Assembly: GCA_904066235.2 (NCBI GenBank)
Contig: CAJFCV020000002.1
Location: forward strand, 9,486,001-9,550,000
DNA from: Bursaphelenchus xylophilus
Taxonomy: Eukaryota; Nematoda; Chromadorea; Rhabditida; Aphelenchoididae
Reading direction: 5' to 3'
Length of the DNA: 64,000 nucleotides
Shown here: positions 26,440 through 37,100 of the stretch, one piece after another
How the letters are laid out: each line of letters begins with the position of its first letter
How positions within the stretch are numbered: position 1 is the stretch's first letter
Notes under the pieces: model-generated
What the model saw: only the letters and a program-made list of their open reading frames with translations
Database searches by the model: none
What the model was told of the DNA's origin: nothing
Position numbers and translations under genes: made by a program

Positions 26440-29400
26440 CTCTGAAAAAATAACAAATCAAAAATTCAGAATCTAAAATTTCTAAAAAAAAATGTAGTCC
26501 CGACAGCCGTTACTTACACTCATACTTCAGTGTAACTTCCACCGAGGCGATTTCATCTTCTCGACCAAAATATCCAAGATAAGTGCCTGAAAATAAGAGT
26601 CCGCTGACAAGATTGACGGCGAGCAGGGCGAAGAGGGCAATCCACAAAGACAGCGGGGAGATTTCTGGAAAAAATCGCAGTATTAGAACGAATCAGATCA
26701 GCTGAAGAAAACCGCTTCTCCTGGAAGACAAAAGCAGTCAAGAACATCATATTTTGGTTGCGTATAGCGACAAGACTGCTAGCAATATTATATTATCATT
26801 TTCATAAAGTGCATGGACATTTGTCGCAGTCCGCACGGTGCACAGAAATCCGCGAGTTCTTGCACCGTGCACTCGCCTGTTTTCAATTTTGCACTGTGCA
26901 TTTGAAATATCGCTGCGACGTCAGCTTTTCTCAAACTTCGCCTTTGATCAAAAATCTGCACCGTGCAAACGGCTTTTTGAGGTGTGCCCCATGCGCGAAG
27001 GCAAAATTTTTTCGCTTTCGCACAGTGCATCTTCAACTTTTCCCCACGCTTGTCGTCAACGCACAGTGCAAACTTTGCTCTTTTCGCACCGTGCAAACCT
27101 CAAAAAAAGCCGTTTGCACTGTGCAAATTCCCGGCGCCGACGCAGCGACGAAGTTGAAACTCGCTTTTGTCGCTGCGATGTTTTGATGCACAGTGCAAAA
27201 AGAAAGGTCGTTTGCACCGTGCAAATTCCCGGGGCCGAAGCAGCGACACCGTCAAAGGTTTTGTTGCTGCGATATTTTGATGCACAGTGCAAAAACCAAG
27301 CAAAAAAAAGAAGTGCACAGTGCAAGATTAGTGTTTTCTGTGCACTGTGCGGGACGGGTTTTCTGTGCACTGTGCGGGACGCGACAAATGTCCATGCACT
27401 TTATGAAAATACTAAATAATAAGGAGGGAGAAATTTGACTATCTATATCGCCAATATTACTGATCAAACTGGGCATATTTTCGGTCAAATTAGCGTTATG
27501 ACCGGTCAAATTTCACCTCTACACTCTAAACATAACTTATCATCTCTATTTCGCCCACAATCCCCCCTTGACTTACTGCTCTTCCTCTCGGCAAGGAACG
27601 GCTGTGGAGTCGGCAGTTTATTGACGTCCGTGCCTTCTTCTCCTTCGGTAATCCACTCGTCGTCGTAAGTGGTCGTAGTCGGGGACTCAGTGGAAGACAT
27701 GGTCGTATTTGCCACCTCAGTGGTCGATTTAGGCGTTGTGGTGGGTCTCTTGGTAGTTGTGGTAAACGTACGCGAAGTTTCAGTGGTCGTGCTCGTGCTC
27801 ATCGGCGCCGTGGTAGTCTCACAATCGGTCGTAGTGTAAATCTCAATGGTCGATTCAGACGTGCTGTCGTTCAGGAATCGCGTAGAATTCTCATAATCCA
27901 ACGGTGCTGTAGTCCACTCAAATCCCGTGGGTCTCTGAGGCCGCGTGAAATTTTCAAAATCGGTAGTGTTCAAAGGCGCTGTAGTCCAGCCATAGTCGTA
28001 GTCCGTAGGGTGCTGAGGCCGCGTAGTATTCTCATACTCGGCCGTATTTGCGAACTCAGTGGTCGAATTCATCGATCGCGTGGACGTCTCAAAATCGGTC
28101 GAATTCCAAGGCAGAGTAGTCGGCCTATATTAGCATTTTCACAAAGTGCCTGGACATTTCTCCGCGGTCCGCACCGCGCACAAAAATTCGCGAGTTCTTG
28201 CACCGTGCACTTGCCATTTTTGGATTTGCACTGTGCATTTGAAATGTCGCTGCGACGTAGCTTTTCTCAACTGCGCCGCTGCGATTTTGACCAAAAATTT
28301 GCACAGTGCAATCGGCTTCTTTGAGGATTGCACGGTGCGCAAAGGCAAATTTTTTTACTTTCGCACAGTGCGTCTTGAACTTTTTCCCACGCTTGTCGCC
28401 AACGCACAGTGCAAACTCCTCTTTTCGCACCGTGCAAACCTCAAAAAAAGCCGTTCTCACTGTGCAAATTCCCAGGGCCGACGCAGCGACAAAGTTGAAA
28501 CTCGCTTTTGTCGCTGCGATATTTCGATGCACAGTGCAAAAAAAAGCCATTTGCACTGTGCAAATTCCTCAGTGCGTTGGCGACAAAAGTTCAAGATGCA
28601 CCGTGCGAAAGCGAAATGATGTCCAAGCACTTTGTGAAAATGCTCATACCGAGTGGGTCTCCGAGTTCGCGTGGTATTCCAAGGCGCTGTAGTCGACTTA
28701 TACCGCGTAGGTATCGGTCGCGTAGTATGCTTAGAACTGGTCGTATTCAAAGGCGCTGTAGTCGACTTATACCACGTAGGTCTCGGTCGCGTAGTACGCT
28801 TAGAAGTGGTCGTATTCCATGGCTTTGCAGTCGACTTATATCGTGTAGTTCTTCGAGGTTGCGTAGTATTCCTAGGCGAGGTAGTTGACTTAAATCGCGT
28901 AGGTCTAGGTCGCGTGGAACTCCGAGGCGAGGTAGTCGACTTATACCGCGTGGGTCTTCGAGATCGCGTAGTATTCCAAGGCGCCGTAGTCGACTTATAT
29001 CGCGTAGGTCTTGGTCGCGTAGTATTGTCATAAGCGGTTGTATTCCAAGCCTTTGTAGTCGACTTATACCGCGTAGATCTTGGTCGCGTAGTATTCTCAT
29101 AACTGGTATTATTTCCGAGCTCCCTGGTCCAATTCATCGATCCCATGGTAGTCTCAAAATCGGTCGTATTTCCAAACTCAGTCGTTGAATTCCCCGCCCG
29201 CATGGTAGTCTCAAAATCGGCCGTAGTTGAAGGCGCTGTAGTCGACTCCTGAGCCGTCGTAGTGGACGGCATGGCAGTCGTAGTATAATAGCACAAACGT
29301 TTCGTCCTCGTAGTTTGCGGAGCCTCGGGAGTCGTTGTGGTCGTGGTTTCAATTGTAGCGACTGTGGTTCTCGTTGACTTCCGGGTTGTAAAAATCCAAG

Positions 29401-31420
29401 GGAATGGGAAATCAGGATTGAAAGGGAAGTCAGTCGTGACAGGGAAATCGGTCGCTTCCGTTACATTCGGACCTGAAATTAAAAAAAAAAATTATATTTT
29501 TTGCCCAAGCCTCCAAAAAAAAGCCAGTAAAAACATTGTTTCAGCTATAACTTTTAGCCCGGTCAACCGTTTTTCATAAAAAACATCCTAAATTGATCTT
29601 TATAGCCTCATATTTCAGCCATACAACTACGCAATTTTGTGCCCTAAGGACGCCAAAATATTTTAAATTTACGAAACTAACACTCGATCTTTGACTTTCT
29701 TACTTACAGTGGATGTACCCCAAGTGCAACGCTCAGATTCTGATGAAACTTGGCACAAATTTAGAATAATTTTTTCTACAATATATGCGAGAATCCTAGC
29801 TCACGTTTTGCAGAAACAACCGAGATTTGTAGATCGAAAGTTGGCGAAAATTTGACACTTTTTGCCAAATTTTGGCACAAAAAAATTTAATGCCTGTTAA
29901 TCCAGTTTTTTGCACGACCTAAGGCACATATAATTTTGTGAACTATTTTGGCAGAAAATAGTGACATTAAAGATCAAATAGGCCTACAAAAACGGCCAAG
30001 GATTAGTTGCAACTAACACCAACTTCTCAATTTTACTCGCTCAACCTCTAAACCCACCTCTAGTTGTCCTTTTCGTTTGACTGGTCGTCGTTTCATTTCT
30101 CCATCGCCTCGTTCGATTCGTCTCCAAAGTCGATGTGGTTAAGTTTGATGGCTCAGGAAAGGCGGTGACTTTCGTCGTCCGGTTAGTCCATCTTGAAGTG
30201 GGAGACGTTCCATTAGATGTCGGTGCTCGAGTGGGAGATGTTTTGGGTTCGCCGTAAATATATTCATCAGAATATGTTGTTTCATAATAGTCATCTATCG
30301 TATAATCGTCTAAAACAAAAACAGTGCACGTCAAACTGACAAGAAAAGTACCCCAAGTGCGACGCTCAGATTTTACAGTGAGGGACCTGATCCATTGGAA
30401 AAAAAAACTTATAATTTTGCATCCGGGAAGTATCAACCATGTGGCAAAATACCTCCCACTATAATAAAAAAACTCCGTTTTGAAATGCGCGCCCTTTCCC
30501 TCACAAAAAGAGCGGGCGCGCTTTTGAAATCGGAGTTTTTTCACTTGGAGAAGGAGGTATTTTGCTGCATTTTTGATGCTTCCCAGATCCAAAATGGTAC
30601 GTTTTTTGCCAATGGATCAGGTCCGCCACTGTATTTAAATTTTGCACACACGTCAGGCATAGATTAAGTATCAATTCCTGAAAGTTTTATCTCGCGTTTT
30701 GCAGGCGCCGCCGAGATATTGAACCATCTTTGCCGCCGAGAGAGTACACTAAATGCGGAGAGCGGTCTGAGAAACACTTTTTGACCATAACTTTGCTAGT
30801 TTCGCCCGGAAAAAAATGATTTTTTATGGAAGTATTACCCTTTACAGTAGAAATAGGCATGGAACTTTCCGTGCCGAAGCTCGGCAAATGTTGTCAAATT
30901 TTCGCCTACTTTTAATCATAAAAACCTCGGTTGTTTCTGCAAAGCGCGAGCTAGGAGTCTCTCATATATCTTAGAAAAAATTATTCTAAATTTGTGCCAA
31001 GTTTCATCAAAATCTGAGCGTCGCACTTGGGGTACCACTTCCTTGTGAGATGAGCAAAAATGGTCCGAATTGGCAATTCGGCCAAAAAAAGAAGCAAAAA
31101 CCTTTTTGTCGAAAAAGAAATGGGGGATTTTTGGGGCGAGAGAGTGCGTTTTGCACGTCTTTTCTCTGACTTCTCTGTCAAATATAGACGAAGTGTAAAA
31201 AACCGATAGCGAAGAGTCTATTCCGGTCACCGGACTGTTCAGTTTAACGTGCAGTGTCCTTTTCGAAAAACTGATTTCTACCTGTAGTTATCGGCTCCGT
31301 TTCCCTTTCAGTCCTCCTTTGTTCCGCAGGTCTTCTCGCGGCACTCCTGGTCGAATGATTATCATCTCGGCTGGTGTTCTGAGCAGATGCCATCAGCAGC
31401 AATGGATAGATCAAGTTCAT
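26440..31420 (-). CDS. Thr-rich mucin-like type I membrane protein
   Basis: I recognise no orthologue. Exons (minus strand): 31420-31282, 30309-30058, 29472-28650, 28124-27577, 26664-26518, then a last exon from 26441. This gives about 636 residues. The ATG at 31420 starts a signal peptide (MNLIYPLLLMASAQ). The ectodomain is Thr/Ser/Pro-rich with many Asn-X-Thr sequons. Exon 3 carries about eight copies of a unit built on RPTRYKSTTAPWNTT. Exon 5 encodes a membrane segment (LSLWIALFALLAVNLVSGL) and a tail of about 25 residues. Two donors are possible after LKYE: the stronger GTAAGT makes a TAG stop across the last junction, while GTGTAA adds APNQ. An AATAAA lies on the minus strand at 26414-26409. 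This is probably a heavily O-glycosylated surface or cuticle-associated protein (inference). All four introns inside the main coding sequence contain transposon copies. Confidence 0.8.
26797..27410. mobile_element. TIR element packed with the palindrome TGCACNGTGCA, copy 1
   Basis: Ends CATTTTCATAAAGTGCATGG and CCATGCACTTTATGAAAAT are inverted repeats. Inside, about 14 copies of TGCACNGTGCA or close variants occur on average every 40-45 bp. It lies within intron 4 of the mucin-like gene. Apparent Cys-rich open frames here come only from the repeated motif. Confidence 0.85.
28132..28644. mobile_element. TGCACNGTGCA-rich TIR element, copy 2, making up a complete intron
   Basis: Ends AGCATTTTCACAAAGTG and CACTTTGTGAAAATGCT are inverted repeats. 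The 513-bp element fills all but about 12 bases of the 525-bp intron 3 (28125-28649) of the mucin-like gene. Both splice sites lie in host bases just outside it. Internal order and motifs match copy 1. Confidence 0.85.
28650..29105 (-). repeat. Coding tandem repeat of the mucin-like gene
   Basis: About eight in-frame units of 45-66 bp encode variants of RPTRYKSTTAPWNTT. Core DNA is TATAAGTCGACTAC (minus strand). The same core is recognisable across the transposon-filled intron 3. Confidence 0.85.
29706..29898. mobile_element. 450-bp TIR family, copy 6, truncated
   Basis: Only one end is present (ACAGTGGATGTACCCC, then the GATGAAACTTGGCACAAATT block). It sits in intron 2 of the mucin-like gene. 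Confidence 0.75.
30339..31046. mobile_element. 450-bp TIR family, copy 7, split by a Tc1-type MITE
   Basis: Starts ACAAGAAAAGTACCCC and ends with a slightly disrupted TACCACTTCCTTGT. The sequence is interrupted at 30376-30631. It lies in intron 1 of the mucin-like gene. Confidence 0.85.
30376..30631. mobile_element. Tc1-type MITE (CAGTGRCGGACC tips) nested in copy 7
   Basis: TA|CAGTGAGGGACCTGATCC at the left and GGATCAGGTCCGCCACTG|TA at the right. The interior pairs again (CTCCGTTTTGAAATGCGC with its counterpart). Compared with intact copies, the surrounding repeat reads TTTTATTTAAAT with one TA, so TA was duplicated on insertion. Confidence 0.85.
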
Positions 31421-31605
31421 TTCGTTCGGAGAGCACAAAAAATTGCCGACCGCACTTTGGCCAGCGGTTTCATAAATGGGAAAAATTGGAACTGCAAAAA
31501 TTGCAACCAGATTTTAACCATGAAGTCATGGTTGTTGGAAGACAAAGTTTATGTGATTTTGAACCTTATGGACAATAAAAATATGCAATTATAAATTTCG
31601 TGTTT

Positions 31606-32054
31606 ACAACGAGGAATGCGACGCTCAGATTTTGATGAAACTTGGCACAAATTTAGAATATTTTTTTCTCAGTAAGGCATATGCGAGAATCCTAGATCGC
31701 GCTTTGCAGAAAAAACCGAGATTTTTTGATCGAAAGTCTGCGAAAATTTAAGACTTTTTGCCGAATTTCGGCACGAAAAGTTCCATACCTATTTCTACTG
31801 TAAAGGGTAATATTTCCATAAAAAAATCTATTTTTTTCCGCACGAAACTAGCAAAGTTATGGTCAAAAAGCGTTTTTCTCTTTGGCCGCTCTCCACGTTC
31901 AGTGTACTCTCTCGGCGGCAAAAATCGTTCGATATCTCGGCGGCGCCTGCAAAGCGCGAGCTAAAACTTTCAGGAATTGATATTTAGTCTATTCCGGACG
32001 TGTGTGCAAAATTCAACGAGAATCTGTGTGTCGCACTTGGAGTATTTTTTTGTT
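31606..32054. mobile_element. 450-bp TIR family, copy 8
   Basis: The left tip is damaged (ACAACGAGGAATGCGACG) and the right tip reads GGAGTATTTTTTTGT. The internal blocks are well kept. Confidence 0.8.
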
Positions 32055-32721
32055 AACGCCAAGATGTGTCTAGTTTAATAACGCGAAGATAAGTAATTGT
32101 CAAGGCTGTTCGGCCCACCTAGTACTTACTTTGAGTACTTGGCAGGCCAAACTTATATGCAAATATTCTTATGTCTCATAAGTACAGGCTTAAAGTTTGC
32201 AAAATCTTTTTTTCGTCCGCTATTCTCGTACCCCAGAGCTTTTTCTGGCTTAGAGCAAGTGCGTATGTATAATATTAAAACCGGGCGTCACATTTTGGGC
32301 CCTTCTCATGTGTGGTTGTTTACGTGCCACCTGTTTTTTTAAATTGTATATTACTCTGTATTCCCGTTTTGGCTCACTCATTTTCCTTGCCAATTAACAC
32401 GCAAGTCGACCCTCTTTGCCCATCTTTCCCGGCCTTGTAAACACATTATCGCCGGAGGGATTACGTTCGAATTTTGGTTTGTTTCAAACCCTCGCTTAAG
32501 GAGCTGGTTGAACAGCCCCAAAAGCGGTTCGAATTTGCTCCGTTTTCAACTGAACGCGGGCTCTTTTTTTGTGTCGTCGGGCCCCGTTTGCGGCTATAAA
32601 AACGAATAATTTGATTTGGCCAAGTTGGGGTCCGTTTTGTATTCACAAATGGGCCATATGTCTTTCAACATGTTTAATCAGATTTTTTGTCTCTTTTGGC
32701 TTTGTTTTCGTCATTTTTTTG

Positions 32722-33175
32722 CAAGTGAAGTGCTCCAAGTTCGACGCATAGATTTTGATAAAACTTGGCACAAATTTAGAATAATTTTTTCTAGGATATA
32801 TGCGAGAATCCTAGCTCGCGCTTTGCAGAAACAACCGAGATTTTTAGATCGAAAGTCGGCAAAAAATTGACACTTTTTGCCGAATTTTGGCACGAGAAGT
32901 TTCATGCCTAATTCTACTGCTGAGAGTAATAATCTTAGAAAAAATAAAAAATTTTCATCCGAAATTGGCAACGTTATGGCCAAAAAAAGTGTTTTTTTTT
33001 CTCTGACCGTTCTCCGCGTTTAGTGCACTCTCTCGGCGGCAAGGATTATTCAATATCTTGGTGGCGCCTGCAAAGCGCGAGCTAAAACTTTCAGGAATTG
33101 ATATTTTGTCTATGCCCGACGTGTGTGCAAAATTTAAAGAAAATCTGACAATCGCACTTGGGGTACTTCCCTTGT
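32722..33175. mobile_element. 450-bp TIR family, copy 9
   Basis: CAAGTGAAGTGCTCCAAG start and GGGTACTTCCCTTG end; near full length. Flanks share a weak T-run, so a target duplication cannot be judged. Confidence 0.85.
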
Positions 33176-34152
33176 GAGCTTTTTTTGGCCTATTCTTGGC
33201 CTAGGCCCAAAAATATGCAAATAAAATACGATTATAGCACATGAGGCACTTCTCTAATTAGTCTTGTGCGAAGTTCCGAGCAAAACCTTGAAAAATTTTT
33301 ATAATTTCTGCAAAGCGCGAACTAAAAAGATGTCTCAAATTAATCTCTGCAAATTGTCATCAAAAACCTCTTGTAAACGACAACGATTTACATTACAATC
33401 CATTCAATTTTCGAGCCTTTTTATCCCGTTTTGATCTCGTTCCAACGACTGCTTTGGAAGTGAAACCAAACTGATCGAAAGAGCGATTTCTTCCAAAAAA
33501 AAAACACTTGTAGGTTTCCCCCTCTCCAAAAGTCAATTTTGGTTGGTTTCACTTTCTGAAATCCAGAGGATTATTAGTCATGGGCACCAGCGTAATATAA
33601 TATTAGGCACATTTTGATGTTACCTTGGAAATTTATAATACTTATTTTTATTGTCCATAGGGTTCGAAATAGCATAAATTTTGTTTCTCGACAATCTTGA
33701 CTTCATGGTTAAAAACTATTTGCGATTTTTGTATATTACACTGACAATAATAGTTAATCTCGGTATAATTTTTGCGTTTTACATTATTTCACGAAGTGAT
33801 TACTGTATTACGCGTCTTATGACGGGCCCTTCAATAATCCGAGATAGTTTTTTTTCAAATTTCCGTTAAGAATTATTTTATATTATTTATGACCAGCTGA
33901 TCTCTTATGGAAATTTTGATTTCTTTATAGTAAAAAAATGTCTCGAAAGGCTGTATTTCACCTCCTTTCAATCTTCTCGTACATAACAGTCATCTCCCAC
34001 TTGATACACAACGCCAATTTTGCCAAATTTCTCGGCAGCTCGCGCCCTATAAACAAAAAAATATTTTTCGAGAATTTTTTTAGATCTTTGTGTAATTTCG
34101 GCCCGTTTTCCCATCGAATTGGCCGTAAATAGTCCCGATTTTTGCTCAAAAA

Positions 34153-37100
34153 ATGGCCAAAGCCGAGCGGCCACATTTGGCGTTGGATTTCCAGGAAGCA
34201 ATCAAGGATTCACCGGCGTTCCGACAAGATCTGAATCAAAACCAGGAATACTTCAATTCTATCTACAAAAGATATGCGGAGGTAAGTCGCTTTCTCTTTG
34301 ATTTTGATCGATTTAGTGTGTCAACAAGGTGGACGTCATTGTTGAGTGCGGCCAGAATTATGTGGCCGCGATTTAGTAAGTTTTTCGACGGTTTTCGACA
34401 TCTGTTACATTGTACATGACAGATTGAAGAAATTTGATCTTTTCAGCAATTTCACGGCCACTCTGAACACCCTGTGGGCTGAATTAGGTGTCGATGAACC
34501 TAAGACAAAGCAGACATTTGACGCCATCTCGGACGCGTTGGCTCAGGTGGTCTCTTTGAACAAAGGGCTGATAGAGAACACTTTTCCCTCTTTTTTGGCT
34601 CATCTGGGGAGTTTCAATCAAAAGTAAGTTTTCGGCAAGCTGAACGAAATCATATTACAGCTCTGTGAAAAATATGAGGAGGAAATTTTATGGATTTCTC
34701 TAATTTTTGTGACCTTTTATATTATACATGAGGTGTATTTGCAAAATTACTCATAAATTCGTTTCAGTGAGCTATCCAAACTTCGAGACAGCCGGAACCA
34801 ATTCGACAACATGTCCCAAGCTCTAAATGACTCACTAAATAAACGCGCGTCCATATCAAGGAGCTGTGGTCAAGCTCTGAAGGAAGCGAGGAATGGACTG
34901 ACTGCTGTAGGAACTTGTTTTGCCCATACTTCTCTGGATTATGTAGCTCAAATCAACATCGCCCATTCACGAAAGCATTATGTCCTTCTCGAAGCGGTAA
35001 GTCTTTGTTTTTTTGTTTTTTTGAACCTTCTGTTTTTAGTTGTGGCTGTTGATCAAGGAGTATATCGAATTCTTCAAAAAAGGTCATTCTGTTTTTGTGG
35101 AGAAGCCAGATATAAATACCGACGAGATTGCGGACAATATTAACATGTTGCGGACAAGGAGCAAGCTGGTCGAGAGAAAAATGCAGGATCGGCATTCAGT
35201 GGTGCCTAAGGTAATATAATTTTTTCTTGAATTTTCCTGGTTTTAGTGAATGATAATCCGGCTGCTCTTTCTAATAGTTGTATTTTGCTGTTTTTGAACG
35301 AAATTTTCCCTTCGAAGCTCAATTTATGAATCATTTATATTCACCATGAGCCAGATGACGCTATCGAAGAAAAGGGCAATATTCGGCGCCTTTTCTTGTT
35401 TTATTTCGATTTGAAATGCTCCTGGCTAAATTATGAACATCTCTGATACAAAATTTCTCCGAAAATTTTGACCTTTGAGGTCTTTTTTAAGGTCTGCCTA
35501 GTGTAATATCGAAAACTTAATGAAAGATGTCTTAAAATGCGGCTATTGAAAGCACTAGTCCGCTACATTCGAATTTCTTGGAGCCGCTTACTCAAACGTT
35601 ATGTGAGTTGCTCTGAAACATGAGTAATCGTAGATTAACGGTCTCTCTTTGCAGGATCTCTATGAAATGCATTCGGGTCTCCCCACAGATCCCGAGGTCG
35701 CCATGGAAGGATACCTGTTCAAGCGGTCGAACAAAGCTTTTAAGACCTGGCATCGACGATGGTTTATGATCAAAGGCGAGAAGTTTGTAAGTGGGGTTTG
35801 AATCATATTACTTTAGGTATGTCTGGTGGGAAAATTTTTATTTTTTGAGGAAGTTTTGATTTTTTGAAAAGAGAATGGAAGTTCAGAGGGTGGATTAAGA
35901 CCTAGATGATGTTTTAAAACAACTTTTTGTCTTTTTATTTTAGAAAAAAATTTTTGAAGTGCAAATTTTGCTTATAAATGGGTAAAAAATTTCGAAATTT
36001 TCCTCTATTTTAGTGAAGAATACTGTATTTGATATCTAAATTTAACTTGTGACGTCCTTGAAGGATTTTTTTGTTATCTTACTTTAGCGATTTTCAAAAA
36101 ATTTTTTTTGGGATGCAAGGTGAAGATTTTTGCCAACAAATTTGATCACTGACTTAGTCGTCGTATTTTACAATCAAAAAAAATATTTTTTCAGATGTAT
36201 ATCAAGAAGAACGGAGAGCAACTCCAAAGTATGGTCATGGAAGACAATTTGAAATTATGCCTGGTCCGACCAGCACCCTCATCAATTGAACGGAGCTGTT
36301 GCTTTGAGCTGGTGTCAAGAAGTGGGTAAGTAAAAATTTTTTTTTGAAAAAAGTTTAATTTTGATGATTTTTGGTTAATAATTTTTGGCAATTTTTAGAA
36401 ATCACGTCCTCCAAGCGGACTCGGAAATGCTGTGTAGAGAGTGGATCCACGCGCTACAGACAACAATCCAGCATTTACATGAAGGTAGGAGTTGATAAAA
36501 ATGTTTTTTTTTTACAAGGAAAGTACTTCTATGGGGTATGGAGTTACAGGTCGAGATGTATATCAAAAAAATCGCAAAATTTTTGTGATTCAGAATATGT
36601 AAAAATTAGCACACCAATTTGCGTCTGTAAGGGCGAAAAACCCTCAGAACTTTTCTCGCAACACCACGCAAATGCCATGCCTTTTTGGCCAAGTTTTTAC
36701 CAAATCAAAAGCTTTGTTTTAAGCTAAAGTAAACCCTGGAATCTTGACAAGCCTTAAAGGAACTACTATTAAGGTAGTAGTATTACTTTAGCTCAAAACA
36801 AAAACATTTGAATTGGTAAAAACTTGGTCAAAAAGGCATTTGCGTGGTTTCGAGAAAACTTCTGAGGATTTTTTCGCCCTTAAAAACCAAAATTGGGCAG
36901 CTAATTTTTAGATATTCTGAATCAGAAATGTTTTGCGAATTTTTTGATATATGTCTCGACCTGTAACTCCATGCCCCATAGAAGCACTTTCCTTGCAAAA
37001 ATTTTTGAATTTTTCAAAATAAAAAAAATATTTTGGACCTTATCGTTCCAGGAGACACCCTAGAGAAGCCCTCGACATTTATGCAGAGCCTCGAAGTCAA

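Larger units (their letters stand above)
19956..26440. other. Intergenic region between hgap-2 and the mucin-like gene
   Basis: 6.5 kb. 19956-20060 is the likely hgap-2 promoter side. The composite CAGGGTGTTCC element, the second tRNA-like element and copy 5 of the 450-bp family lie here. 21.5-23.4 kb and 24.1-25.7 kb are AT-rich with only short, family-less frames. Confidence 0.7.
31421..34152. other. Intergenic region between the divergent mucin-like and cnt-1 genes
   Basis: Copies 8 and 9 of the 450-bp family occupy much of it. 32060-32720 and 33180-34150 are unique. Both genes start away from this region, so their promoters must lie here. Confidence 0.7.

Noticed and set aside
26788..27509. 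Several overlapping Cys/His-rich open frames on both strands
   Set aside because: They come from the repeated palindrome TGCACNGTGCA read in different frames and lie inside a transposon in an intron.
33681..33869. Hydrophobic 62-codon frame upstream of cnt-1
   Set aside because: AT-rich sequence easily gives Ile/Phe/Leu-rich frames; no partner exon or signal supports a gene.
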